From: Mesorhizobium sp. PAMC28654 | GTDB lineage: Bacteria > Pseudomonadota > Alphaproteobacteria > Rhizobiales > Rhizobiaceae | DNA length: 64,000 nucleotides | Assembly (NCBI RefSeq): GCF_020616515.1 | Contig: NZ_CP085135.1 | Coordinates: 2,418,001 to 2,482,000, forward strand | Direction: 5' to 3' | Shown: positions 1 through 8,236 of the stretch, one piece after another | Numbering within the stretch: the stretch's first letter is position 1 | Layout: each line of letters opens with the position of its first letter | Made by a program: the position numbers and the translations under genes | Notes under the pieces: generated by a model | What the model was told of the DNA's origin: nothing | The model's input: only the letters and a program-made list of their open reading frames with translations | The model's database searches: none

Positions 1-152
1 TCTCCCCGTGTAGAGACGGGGAGAAAGAGGCTGTCCGCAACGCCAGCACTCTTCCTGCGGCGTTGGTGGTTGGCGAAACCGTCGACGACAGCGCCCTTCT
101 CCCCGTCACTATACGGGGAGAGGATGCCGGCAGGCAGGTGAGGGGCAGCGCC
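1..152. repeat. Palindromic intergenic repeats (RIME-like)
   Basis: Two hairpin units lie downstream of the first gene. The first pairs TCTCCCCGT (1-9) with ACGGGGAGA (16-24). The second pairs CTCCCCGT (99-106) with ACGGGGAG (113-120) and is followed by a GC-rich tail (GATGCCGGCAGGCAG, then GAGGGGCAGCGCC). The same hairpin and tail recur at 55.4-55.6 kb and 57.8-57.9 kb, so this is a dispersed family. It resembles the intergenic mosaic elements described in rhizobia; that family assignment is from memory. Confidence 0.75.
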
Positions 153-168
153 AACGCCGGAAAGACAT

Positions 169-1353
169 TCACTTTACCTGCGGCAGCACGACCCAGTCCG
201 GCGTCTCGACCGTCCAGGCGCCCTTTTCCAGCTTCATCACCTTGGTCGCCTGCATCGGCGAGTGGACCTTGGCCTTGCCGAAGACGTAAGCGCTGCCGGA
301 AAGCGGATTGGTGATCGGCTGCATATCGTGCAGCGCCTTGGTCACGCTTTCGCGCGTCACCTCGCCGTCAATGGAAGCCACCACCTTGAGGAACAGCTGG
401 GCGGCGAGATAGCCGCCTTGCGAGAAGGCGGTCAGCGGCCGGCCGGCCTTCTGCATGTCGGCCACCCATTGCGCGTTGGCGGCCGAGCTCTTCTCGGTAA
501 AGGGCTCCCATTCGGTGCCGACATAGATCGGCTGTTTGGTGTCGGCGAGCGCCGAGGCGACCTGCTCGGTGTAGCCCGGCGCCAGGAACAGCCAGTTGAT
601 GCCGGTGATCTTCTGCGCATCGACCGTCTTGATCAGTTGCACAACCTGCGGTTCGACCTGGTTGGTCAGCACCGCGTCGCAGCCGGCGTCGCGCGCCTTG
701 ATGACATAGGGCGTCAGATCGCCCTGGAAGGGCAGTGTCAGGTCGATGAGATGGATCTTCTTGCCCGAGATCTTCTCCCAGTTCTCGATCGCCTTCTTGT
801 AGGCCTCCTGGGTGCCGCCGATGATGATGAAGAAGGCGCACAGCTTCTGGCTCTTCAGCTGATTGGCGGCGTAGTAGGCCATGGCGGTGGAGAGCGTGTA
901 GGGTCCGACATTGACCGGCGCCACATTGGGCGAGGAGAAGCAGGCGGCGTCGACGCCGAGGCCCTGCACCGAGAGGATCTTCTTGCGGCTGTAGGTGGCG
1001 GAATTGACCGCGCAGTCGAGCAGGCTGCCCGAACCAACCAGCGCCACCGCTTCCTTGTTGTCGATCAGGTCGCGCGCCGCCTGCGCGGCCACCGCCGGAT
1101 CGGCCTTGTCGTCGGCGATGGTGTAATCGATCTTGCAGCCATTGATGCCGCCGGCGGCGTTGACGGCATCGAAGGCGGCCTTGGTCGCCTTCGGCACTTC
1201 ACTGAAATCGGCGGGACCGGTGATGGTCGACACCGCGCCGACCTTGATCGTCCCGTCCTTGCAGGTCGGGCCGGCGGCAGAAGCCGTCCCGATCATCGCG
1301 CCAAGGCTTATGCCGGCAAGTGCTGTTGCGAATAGGCTGGATTTCCACTGCAT
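169..1353 (-). CDS. ABC transporter substrate-binding protein, branched-chain amino acid (LivJ/K) type
   Basis: This is a 394-residue periplasmic binding protein. An N-terminal signal peptide (about residues 1-26, ending in GTASA) precedes a type I periplasmic binding fold that opens with 'IKVGAVSTITGPADFSEVPK' and shows the spacing typical of Leu/Ile/Val-binding proteins. It should capture a small solute in the periplasm and deliver it to a LivHMGF-type permease, but no permease or ATPase gene is adjacent. It lies 38 bp downstream of the CobW-type GTPase gene on the same strand, so it is probably the last gene of the operon that starts near 7.2 kb. The ligand is unknown; the neighbours (amidohydrolase, aminotransferase, two SDRs) suggest an amide- or amine-containing substrate, which is inference. 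Confidence 0.85.
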   Translation of the reverse strand: MQWKSSLFATALAGISLGAMIGTASAAGPTCKDGTIKVGAVSTITGPADFSEVPKATKAAFDAVNAAGGINGCKIDYTIADDKADPAVAAQAARDLIDNKEAVALVGSGSLLDCAVNSATYSRKKILSVQGLGVDAACFSSPNVAPVNVGPYTLSTAMAYYAANQLKSQKLCAFFIIIGGTQEAYKKAIENWEKISGKKIHLIDLTLPFQGDLTPYVIKARDAGCDAVLTNQVEPQVVQLIKTVDAQKITGINWLFLAPGYTEQVASALADTKQPIYVGTEWEPFTEKSSAANAQWVADMQKAGRPLTAFSQGGYLAAQLFLKVVASIDGEVTRESVTKALHDMQPITNPLSGSAYVFGKAKVHSPMQATKVMKLEKGAWTVETPDWVVLPQVK

Positions 1354-1391
1354 GTCCTACACTCCCATTTTTTCTTCATGCATTTTCAAGT

Positions 1392-2480
1392 TCACGCGGC
1401 GTTGCGCACCGGCCGCTGGATGCTGGCGGCGTCGATGGCGGCGAACTTCGTCAATGTCCGCGCGATGGTCTCTCGCGCGATGTCGCGCACGATGAAGACC
1501 AGTCGCGTGCGCCGGTCGTCGGATGGCCACGCATCGAGCCGCACCGGCGGATGGAAGACATGCTGCACACCGTGCAGGACGAGCGGCCGCTCCGGCTCGT
1601 CGGTGACATTCACAAGGCCTTTCAACCGCAGCAGGTCCTCGCCCTTCAGCGCCGCGACATAATCGAGCCAACGGGCGAAGGCCGCCCACTCGATGGGTTC
1701 GTCGATGACGAAACTGTATGACTGGATGCCGTGATGGGCGTGGCCATGGTGATGGTGATGTTCGTGAGCGCAATCCGCGCCGCATTCATGGTCCGCGGCC
1801 GGTACGTCCAGCCAGGCAGCGACCCGGTCCGGATCGACCGCCGCGCCAAGGTGCTGGTTGTCCATGATGTCGAAATCCGGCTCGCCATTGTGCGCCAGGC
1901 TTTGCCTTGCTGCCGGCGCAAGATGAGCCAGCCGGTGTTGCAATTCGCCCAGAGCCTCCCCCGAAACCAGATCGGTCTTGGTGACCAGCAACCGGTCGGC
2001 GACCGCGACCTGCTTGGCCGCCTCCGCATGCCGGTCGAGCGTCGACCAGCCATTGACAGCATCGACGGTGGTGACGACGCCGGCGACAAAATAGCGGCCT
2101 GCGAGCTCCGGCTCGGCCATCAGCGTGTGCAGGATCGGGGCGGGATCGGCGAGGCCCGTCGTCTCGATGATGACGTGGGTGAGATCAGGCACCTCACCGG
2201 CACGACCGCGCCGGTCGAGCTCCTTCAGCGTCGCCACCAGATCGCCACGCACCGTGCAGCAGACGCAGCCATTGTCGAGCAGCGTGAATTGCTCTTCGCT
2301 CGCCTCGATCAGAAGATGGTCGAGCCCAATGGCGCCGAACTCGTTGATGATGACGGCCGCCCCGGCAAGCGACGGCCGACGCAACAAGCGGTTGAGCACC
2401 GTGGTCTTGCCCGAGCCGAGGAAGCCGGTGACGATCGTCACCGGAACAGGCGCATCGTGGCTGCCGTCAGGTCCGCTCAT
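1392..2480 (-). CDS. CobW/G3E-family GTPase (COG0523 metallochaperone type)
   Basis: This 362-residue P-loop GTPase has a Walker A motif GFLGSGKTT at about residues 19-27, the family metal-binding motif GCVCC near residue 71, an ITTGLADP-like Walker B region (IIETTGLADPAP), a TKTDL guanine-specificity motif, and a C-terminal CobW_C domain. A histidine-rich stretch (ECGADCAHE followed by HHHHHGHAHH) near residue 240 is a likely metal reservoir. Family members insert or deliver Zn, Co or Fe to client metalloenzymes in the cytoplasm. Its start overlaps the 3' end of the amidohydrolase gene by 14 bp, which implies translational coupling. That makes the metal-dependent amidohydrolase the obvious candidate client (inference). 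Confidence 0.9.
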   Translation of the reverse strand: MSGPDGSHDAPVPVTIVTGFLGSGKTTVLNRLLRRPSLAGAAVIINEFGAIGLDHLLIEASEEQFTLLDNGCVCCTVRGDLVATLKELDRRGRAGEVPDLTHVIIETTGLADPAPILHTLMAEPELAGRYFVAGVVTTVDAVNGWSTLDRHAEAAKQVAVADRLLVTKTDLVSGEALGELQHRLAHLAPAARQSLAHNGEPDFDIMDNQHLGAAVDPDRVAAWLDVPAADHECGADCAHEHHHHHGHAHHGIQSYSFVIDEPIEWAAFARWLDYVAALKGEDLLRLKGLVNVTDEPERPLVLHGVQHVFHPPVRLDAWPSDDRRTRLVFIVRDIARETIARTLTKFAAIDAASIQRPVRNAA

Positions 2481-4131
2481 AGACGACCCTCCCCTCGAAC
2501 CAGGTGGTCAGCACCTTGGTGTCGGCGATCTCATCGGAGGGCGTTTCCAATACGTTGCGGTCGAGCTTGATGAAGTCGGCCGACTTGCCGATCTCGATCG
2601 AGCCAACCGTGTCGGCCAGACCGATGGCGCGGGCCGAGTTGATGGTGAAGATCTCGAGCGCGGTGGCGACATCGAGCGCCTGCTCCGGCCACAGTGCCGC
2701 GCCCTTGAATTCACCGCTCGGGTTGCGGCGCGTCACCAGCCCCTCGATGCCATCCCAGGGATCGGGGTTGGGCATGACCGGCCAGTCGGAACCGCCGGCC
2801 AGCAGCGCGCCGGCCTCAAGCAGATCCTTGTTCGGCCAGAAGCGCAGCGCCCGCGCCTCGCCCATCGTCTGCTTGTGGCCTTCGAGAAAGCTCGTCGGAT
2901 ACCACAGGAAAGGCGAGAGATCGGCGGCAACGCCAAGCTCGGCGAAGCGGGCAATGTCGGCCGGCGCGATGTAGCTGGCGTGGGCGATGTGGTGGATCAG
3001 CTTCGTCGGGCCATTGAAGGAGCGCACGACATCGACGGCGTCGAGCGCCTGGCTGACGGCGGCATCGCCGGCGCAGTGGATCTTCACGCCGAGGCCGAGC
3101 TTTTCGCATTTGCCGACCCAGCGGATCAGCTCCGGCACGGTGACGATGGTCGAGCCGCGAAAGCAGCAGCCAAGGATCGGATCGTCCGTATAGGGCTCAT
3201 GGAAGGCGGCGGTGCGGGCACCCGGCACACCGTCGAGGAACACCTTGACGAAGTCCGGCTTCGCATGAGCGCTGCGATACTTATCGCGCAGCGCGATCAG
3301 TTCGTCGCCGGCAATGCCGAACATGAAGGACGGCTCAACCGCCGGCATTGCCGACACCGACCAGGCGGTCAGCTCGCCGCGATCGTCGAGGCCTTTCAGC
3401 GCGGCGAGGATGGGCTGCATGGCGGCGGCGTCGAGGAAGGCGGTGACGCCGTAGGAATTGAGCGTGGCGATCGACCGCGCCATCGCCACCCGGTCCATCT
3501 CCTCGGTGTAGTGGCCAGACCGGGCGATGGTGCTTTCGACGATACCGGCAGCGGATTCGATCATCATGCCGCTCAGTGCACCGGTGGTGGGATCGCGGCC
3601 GATCGAGCCTTTTTCCGGATCGGGCGTCGCGGCTGAAACCCCGGCCAGGCGAAGTGCTTCCGAATTGATCCAGCGGTTATGATAAGTGTCGTCGCGCAGC
3701 ATCACCGGCCGCCCCTGGCTGGCCTTGTCGAATGCCTCCAGCGCCTCCAGCGTGTTCAGCTTCGGGAGGAGGTCGCTGCCCCACTGGCCTCCGATGATCC
3801 ATGAGTTTTCCGGTGCCTTGGCGGCCGCCTCCGCAACGCGCTGGAGCAGCGTCTCGAAGCTTGCGGTTGGAGGAAAGCGCAGTTCGAACAGCTCCGCCTG
3901 GCCGCCCATCATCAGATGCGCGTGCACGTCGACGATGCCGGGCATCAGCATGGCGCCCTTGAGGTCGACGATATCGGTCGCCGGCCCGGTCAGCCCGGCG
4001 ACGGCGTCCGCCTCGCCCACCGCCACGATACGCCCGCCTTTGACGGCAACCGCCGTGGCCCATGGCCGCTTGCGATCCAGTGTGTAGATGCGGCCATTGG
4101 TGAGAACCAGGTCGGCACTTCTGTCAGGCAT
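2467..4131 (-). CDS. Amidohydrolase, YtcJ-like (amidohydrolase family 3)
   Basis: This 554-residue cytoplasmic metal-dependent hydrolase has the N-terminal small beta domain (TNGRIYTLDR), the metal ligand motif VDVHAHLMMGG near residue 67, 'KIHCAGDAAV' and 'IHHIAHASY' supplying further histidines, and the late aspartate motif GGSDWPVMPNPDPW near residue 440. The length is normal for the YtcJ group, which hydrolyses C-N bonds in exoenzyme-type substrates that are mostly uncharacterised. It sits between the SDR genes and the cobW-like gene on one strand. The real substrate cannot be read from sequence; a cyclic or linear amide fits the aminotransferase and dehydrogenases in the same operon. Confidence 0.85.
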   Translation of the reverse strand: MPDRSADLVLTNGRIYTLDRKRPWATAVAVKGGRIVAVGEADAVAGLTGPATDIVDLKGAMLMPGIVDVHAHLMMGGQAELFELRFPPTASFETLLQRVAEAAAKAPENSWIIGGQWGSDLLPKLNTLEALEAFDKASQGRPVMLRDDTYHNRWINSEALRLAGVSAATPDPEKGSIGRDPTTGALSGMMIESAAGIVESTIARSGHYTEEMDRVAMARSIATLNSYGVTAFLDAAAMQPILAALKGLDDRGELTAWSVSAMPAVEPSFMFGIAGDELIALRDKYRSAHAKPDFVKVFLDGVPGARTAAFHEPYTDDPILGCCFRGSTIVTVPELIRWVGKCEKLGLGVKIHCAGDAAVSQALDAVDVVRSFNGPTKLIHHIAHASYIAPADIARFAELGVAADLSPFLWYPTSFLEGHKQTMGEARALRFWPNKDLLEAGALLAGGSDWPVMPNPDPWDGIEGLVTRRNPSGEFKGAALWPEQALDVATALEIFTINSARAIGLADTVGSIEIGKSADFIKLDRNVLETPSDEIADTKVLTTWFEGRVVYERT

Positions 4132-4208
4132 TTCGTCTTTCTCCTCCCTCGACGATCAGCCCGCGCCCAGCGGCGGCGGATCGGATGATTTCAATGGGTC
4201 CGTTTTCA

Positions 4209-5012
4209 TCAGACCGCCCTGTTCTGCGTCGGTGCGCGGCCACCGCCATCGGCGACGAGCACGGCGCCGGTGACGAAGGAGGCATCATCGGATGCGAGAA
4301 ACAGGCAGCAGGACGCGATCTCCGCCGGCTCGGCCACGCGCCTGAGCGCGATGCGGCCGGTCAGCGCGGCGAACTCTTCGTCGGGCGTCGAGCCGTTGAC
4401 GGCCGCCGCCGCCTCCATCTCCTGCACGCTCATCGGCGTGCGCACCCAGCCCGGCGCCACCGCATTGGCGCGGATGCCGTCGGGGCCGTGCGCATAGGCC
4501 AGTGAGCGGGTGTAGGAGACGAGAGCGGCCTTGCTCGCCGAATAGGCGGCGTTCTGGCCGCTGGCGTTGAACGCGCCGACCGAGGCGATGTTGACGATCG
4601 AACCGCCACGCTGTTTCAGCAGCGGCAGTGCGGCGCGGCAGACCATCATGGCGCCCGTCACGTTGACGGCGAAGCTGCGGGCCCAAGTCTCGTCGCTCAG
4701 GCTCTCCGGTTCGTCGAGGATCATCAGTCCCGCCGCGTTGACGACGATGTCGAGCTGACCGCCGCAGGCGTCGATCGCACGCGCCACGTCGGCGGTGCTG
4801 GTGATATCGCCGCGCACGGCGGTGCCGCCGCTGGCTTGGGCGGCGCCGTCCAGCGTTTCGCCGCCAAGGCCGAAGACAACGATTTCGGCGCCGTGCCGCC
4901 CGAACAGTTCGGCGGTCGCCCGGCCCATGCCGGTGGCGGCGCCAGTGACCAGCGCCTTGCGGCCCGCGAGGCGGCGGTTCATTCCGGTCCCGCTCATTCC
5001 TGCCCTATTCAC
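4209..5012 (-). CDS. SDR family oxidoreductase
   Basis: This classical short-chain dehydrogenase has the NAD(P)-binding motif TGAATGMG near residue 24, NAAG near residue 91, a catalytic Ser in NIASVGAF, the YSASK active-site pair, and C-terminal GAVLVADGG. The longest frame starts with GTG at 5012, where GTGA overlaps the stop of the preceding SDR gene, the usual mark of coupling. ATG codons at 4997 and 4982 are alternatives. It probably oxidises or reduces an alcohol/ketone intermediate of the pathway encoded by this operon. Cofactor and substrate are unknown. Confidence 0.85.
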   Translation of the reverse strand: MNRAGMSGTGMNRRLAGRKALVTGAATGMGRATAELFGRHGAEIVVFGLGGETLDGAAQASGGTAVRGDITSTADVARAIDACGGQLDIVVNAAGLMILDEPESLSDETWARSFAVNVTGAMMVCRAALPLLKQRGGSIVNIASVGAFNASGQNAAYSASKAALVSYTRSLAYAHGPDGIRANAVAPGWVRTPMSVQEMEAAAAVNGSTPDEEFAALTGRIALRRVAEPAEIASCCLFLASDDASFVTGAVLVADGGGRAPTQNRAV

Positions 5013-5806
5013 GCCAGCCCCCAGTGCCGCTCGACCGCGAATCCGGTTTCCGGCAAGGTCGAACCGCCATCGACGACCATCGTCTGCCCGGTCATGTATC
5101 CAGCCTGTTCCGAGGCGAGGTAGAGCATGGCGAAGGCGATATCGTCGGCCTCGCCGAGATGACCAACGGGGATGTGGCGGGCGAGCCGGTCGGCAATTTC
5201 CGGAGCGCTCATCTTGCCGCGACCAGGCTTTGCGATGAAGCCCGGCTCGACGCCGTTGACGGTGATGCCGTCACGCGCGAATTCGAAGGCAGCACCCCTT
5301 ATGAAGGCGTTTACGCCCGCCTTGGCCGCCGAATAGTGGGCGCCGCCGGCCATGGCCACGCGGGCCGATACGGACGACGTGACGAGGATGCGGCCAAAGC
5401 CGTTCCGGCGCATGGCCGGAGCCGCCGCCTGGGCCAGCCAGAAGCAGGCCTTGAGGTTGAGCGACAACGCCTCTTCGAGCTTGTCCTCGTCCAGCTCGTC
5501 GATCGAGGCCCAGGGGCAGCCACCGGCATTGTGCACGACAATGTCGAGCCTGCCGGACTGATCAACGACATCGTGGACCAGGGCATGCACGGCGGTACGA
5601 CCGAGGCCGTCGAGCGGAACAGAGCGCACGCTGAGCTTGCGGCCGGATAGCTCCGTTGCCAGCGCCTCCGAGACATCAACGGTGCGGTTGGCGATGACGA
5701 CGGATGCCCCGGCTTCGGCGAAGCGGGTGGCGATCGCCGCACCGATGCCGCGCCCGCCGCCGGTTACCAATGCCACCTTGCCCGCGAGGTCGAAAGGTCG
5801 CGCCAT
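5009..5806 (-). CDS. SDR family oxidoreductase
   Basis: This 265-residue classical short-chain dehydrogenase has TGGGRGIG (about residues 15-22), HNAGG, a catalytic Ser in VTSSVSARVAM, YSAAK, and the C-terminal MTGQTMVVDGG. It lies 3 bp downstream of the class III aminotransferase-like gene and overlaps the second SDR gene by 4 bp, so the three are almost certainly co-transcribed. Two different SDRs in one operon suggest two successive alcohol/ketone steps, or enantiomer-specific enzymes, in one catabolic route (inference). Confidence 0.87.
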   Translation of the reverse strand: MARPFDLAGKVALVTGGGRGIGAAIATRFAEAGASVVIANRTVDVSEALATELSGRKLSVRSVPLDGLGRTAVHALVHDVVDQSGRLDIVVHNAGGCPWASIDELDEDKLEEALSLNLKACFWLAQAAAPAMRRNGFGRILVTSSVSARVAMAGGAHYSAAKAGVNAFIRGAAFEFARDGITVNGVEPGFIAKPGRGKMSAPEIADRLARHIPVGHLGEADDIAFAMLYLASEQAGYMTGQTMVVDGGSTLPETGFAVERHWGLA

Positions 5807-5809
5807 CTC

Positions 5810-7204
5810 TCAGGCAACCCCCGCGTCGCGGATCAGGGCGATGAAGCGTTCGAAGACCTCGGTATGGCGATCGACATCGGCCGAAGTGGTCGCAGGGCAC
5901 ATCAGGAACATGGTGTGGAACGGCGTCACCAGAATACCTTCGTTCATGTAGAAGGCGTGCAGAAGCGTCTCGAGATCGCCGCGCCGGCTGGCGATGACCT
6001 CGGCGCCGTTTCTTGGCGGACGCGGCATGAACATGATCTCGGCGCGGGCGCCGATCTGTGTCACGTGCCAAGGCAGGCCGTTGGCTGCGATGATTCCGCG
6101 CGCGGCCTCGGCAAGCCGCGAGGCATTGCCGATCATCACTTCGAAATTGGCTGGCGTCAGCACCTCTTCCAGCACCGCGCGCATGGTGGCGACGGTGAGC
6201 GCGTTGCCGGCCAGCGTGCCGCCGATGCCGAGATGCGCCGACTGGCGCACACGCGGATTGACCATCGGCACGATCGCCCACAGCCGCTCGGCGATCTCCC
6301 GCGAAACACCGAAGATACCCGCCGGAATGCCGCCGGCGATGGCCTTTCCGGCCACGAGAATATCCGGCTCCAGGCCGTGCTCGGATGAATAACCGCCCGG
6401 ACCGCTGGAGATCGTGTGCGTCTCGTCGATGATCAGCACGGTGCCGGTGCGACGGGTGATCTCGCGCAGTGCCGCGTGGAAGCCGTCCGCGACCGGGATC
6501 ATGCCGAAATTGGTCATCAGCGGTTCGGTCAGCACGCAGGCGACGTCGCCATGCGAAAGCGCCTCCTCGAGCGCCGCCACATCATTGAACTCAACCACCC
6601 TGGAGACGGCTGAATGGTCGACGCCATTGGGATGGATCATGTTGCGCATGCCGATGCGGCCGTCACGGATCTCGACATGCGCCTCCTCGACGCCGCCATG
6701 ATAGCAGCCCGAGAAGACCAGCACCTTGTCGCGACCGGTGATCATGCGGGCAATGCGGATGGCGCCGCGATTGGCGTCGGTCGCCGAAGTGGTGAACGTC
6801 CAATAGGGCAGACCAAAGCGCCGCTGCAGCTCGGCGCCGACCCAGAGGCTGTCCTCGGTGGGAAGCATCATCGTCGTGCCATTCTGCAACTGGTGCAGCG
6901 CGGCCCGGGTGACCGCTTCCGGTGCGTGGCCGCACATGCCGCCGGTGTCGCCAAGGGCGAAGTCGATGTAGTCGTGCCCGTCGATGTCGCGGATATGGGC
7001 GCCCTTCGCTTCGGCGGGATAGACCGGAAAACCGCCGGCCCAGCGCCGCATCCAGTGCGACGGTGCCCCATAGAGGAAATGCTGCTTGCCTTCTTCCCAG
7101 GCCGCGGCCGAACGCGGATGCGTCAACCGGAAGCGCTGCTGCTCGCGGTCGAGCAGGTCGCTGATTGTTACGGGATCCGTGTCTTTTCTGCTGGCAGCCG
7201 TCAC
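5810..7204 (-). CDS. Class III PLP-dependent aminotransferase / glutamate-1-semialdehyde aminomutase-like
   Basis: This PLP enzyme of the class III aminotransferase fold shows 'WTFTTSATDANRGAIRIAR' (phosphate-binding region), 'VFSGCYHGG', 'LIIDETHTI' (the cofactor-ring aspartate in DE) and the Schiff-base lysine in 'VAGKAIAGGIPAG'. The overall pattern is closest to GSA-aminomutase-like aminotransferases. I prefer the GTG start at 7204 because GGGAGAG lies 8 bp upstream. The longer frames starting at 7237 (ATG) or 7264 (GTG) lack a ribosome-binding site and would run into the promoter palindrome. It is the first gene of the minus-strand operon and is divergent from the IclR gene. The amino donor and acceptor are unknown. 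Confidence 0.85.
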   Translation of the reverse strand: MTAASRKDTDPVTISDLLDREQQRFRLTHPRSAAAWEEGKQHFLYGAPSHWMRRWAGGFPVYPAEAKGAHIRDIDGHDYIDFALGDTGGMCGHAPEAVTRAALHQLQNGTTMMLPTEDSLWVGAELQRRFGLPYWTFTTSATDANRGAIRIARMITGRDKVLVFSGCYHGGVEEAHVEIRDGRIGMRNMIHPNGVDHSAVSRVVEFNDVAALEEALSHGDVACVLTEPLMTNFGMIPVADGFHAALREITRRTGTVLIIDETHTISSGPGGYSSEHGLEPDILVAGKAIAGGIPAGIFGVSREIAERLWAIVPMVNPRVRQSAHLGIGGTLAGNALTVATMRAVLEEVLTPANFEVMIGNASRLAEAARGIIAANGLPWHVTQIGARAEIMFMPRPPRNGAEVIASRRGDLETLLHAFYMNEGILVTPFHTMFLMCPATTSADVDRHTEVFERFIALIRDAGVA

Positions 7205-7264
7205 GGCGCAAACTCTCCCTTGTGCGCCATCGCTCATGGGGCGCGAAAATCTGGTTCCCAACAC

Positions 7265-7281
7265 GGTTCATTATTTGAACC
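7265..7281. promoter_or_regulatory. Palindrome in the divergent promoter, candidate IclR operator
   Basis: A perfect inverted repeat GGTTCA-TTATT-TGAACC lies in the region between the minus-strand catabolic operon and the plus-strand IclR gene. It is extended on both sides by imperfect ACAC/GGTGT arms. The size and position fit an IclR-family operator controlling both directions. No experimental site is known to me. Confidence 0.5.
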
Positions 7282-7367
7282 GGTGTTTTGTATGTTATAG
7301 GCAGACTGCAAGGTGGATCTTCCCCTGTCAAGTTAATTCACACGCGAAGTATCTCGGAGAATTCAGG

Positions 7368-8114
7368 ATGAGCACGGTAGGCAAGGCGATTTCATTGCTG
7401 GAACTGTTCACGCTGGCGGAACCGGAAATCGGCCTCTCCGATCTTGCCCGCAAGGCCGGCCTCGACAAGGCCACGGCCAGGCGGCTGCTTGTGTCACTTG
7501 CCGACCATCGCCTCATCGAGCAGGAGCCGGCAAGCCGCCGCTACCGCCTCGGCGCCGGGCTGTCGCGGCTTGCCCGTATCCGCGACGCGCACTTCCCCTT
7601 TGTCCGCGTCGCCGCGCCCATCGTGCGAGAGCTCTCCGTAGAAACCGGCGAGACCGTGCACCTGTCGGAATTCAGTGCCGGCGCCCTGCTGACGGTGCAT
7701 GTTGAACTCTCGGCAAGGGCCAACCGCGTCAATGTCGATGTCGGCCAAGTGCTGCCGCTGCACGGCACCGCGTCCGGCATCGCCTTCCTCGGCTTCTCGC
7801 GCACGGAGACGGTTGACGCCTATCTCGACAAGCCGCTGGAAGCGTTCACCGCGCATACGGTCACGAGGCGCGACAGGCTCATGGAGGCGATACGGCTTGC
7901 GGCATCGCGCGGCTATTCGCGCAGCGCCCAGGGCTATGAAGAAGGCGTGCACAGCATCGCCGCGCCCATCCTCGGCGCGGATGGCTACCCGCTCGGAACT
8001 CTCGCCGTGGCCTCGCCGGTCTCGCGCGTCGACGATGCGATGGCGGCCAGCCAAGGTCAAGCAGCGGCAAAGGCGGCGCGCTTGATTTCCGCCCAGCTCA
8101 ACGGCGAGCCATGA
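7368..8114 (+). CDS. IclR family transcriptional regulator
   Basis: This is a regulator of about 248 residues. An N-terminal winged helix (VGKAISLLELF, then LSDLARKAGLDKATARRLL) is followed by an IclR effector domain with the typical pattern GETVHLSEF, LPLHGTASGIAFL, and the C-terminal 'YSRSAQGYEEGVHSIAAPI' and 'GTLAVASPVSR'. The longer frame from 7086 runs antisense through the aminotransferase gene. The ATG at 7368 is preceded by GGAGAATTCAGG and gives the normal family length. It is transcribed divergently from the catabolic operon and is its probable regulator. Confidence 0.9.
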   Translation: MSTVGKAISLLELFTLAEPEIGLSDLARKAGLDKATARRLLVSLADHRLIEQEPASRRYRLGAGLSRLARIRDAHFPFVRVAAPIVRELSVETGETVHLSEFSAGALLTVHVELSARANRVNVDVGQVLPLHGTASGIAFLGFSRTETVDAYLDKPLEAFTAHTVTRRDRLMEAIRLAASRGYSRSAQGYEEGVHSIAAPILGADGYPLGTLAVASPVSRVDDAMAASQGQAAAKAARLISAQLNGEP

Positions 8115-8236
8115 CAGTTATTCAGCCGTTGCGAGGAAGATGATTAGCATGTTAACTTCCCGCCATATCCATCGAGGGCATTGCCCTTGCGCCGCAATCC
8201 CGCGACAAGACGGGAGGTTGTTTGGAGGAGGAACCA

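Noticed and set aside
262..1335. Long plus-strand frame opposite the binding protein gene
   Set aside because: It is an antisense shadow in high-GC coding DNA; the minus strand encodes a clear periplasmic binding protein with signal peptide.
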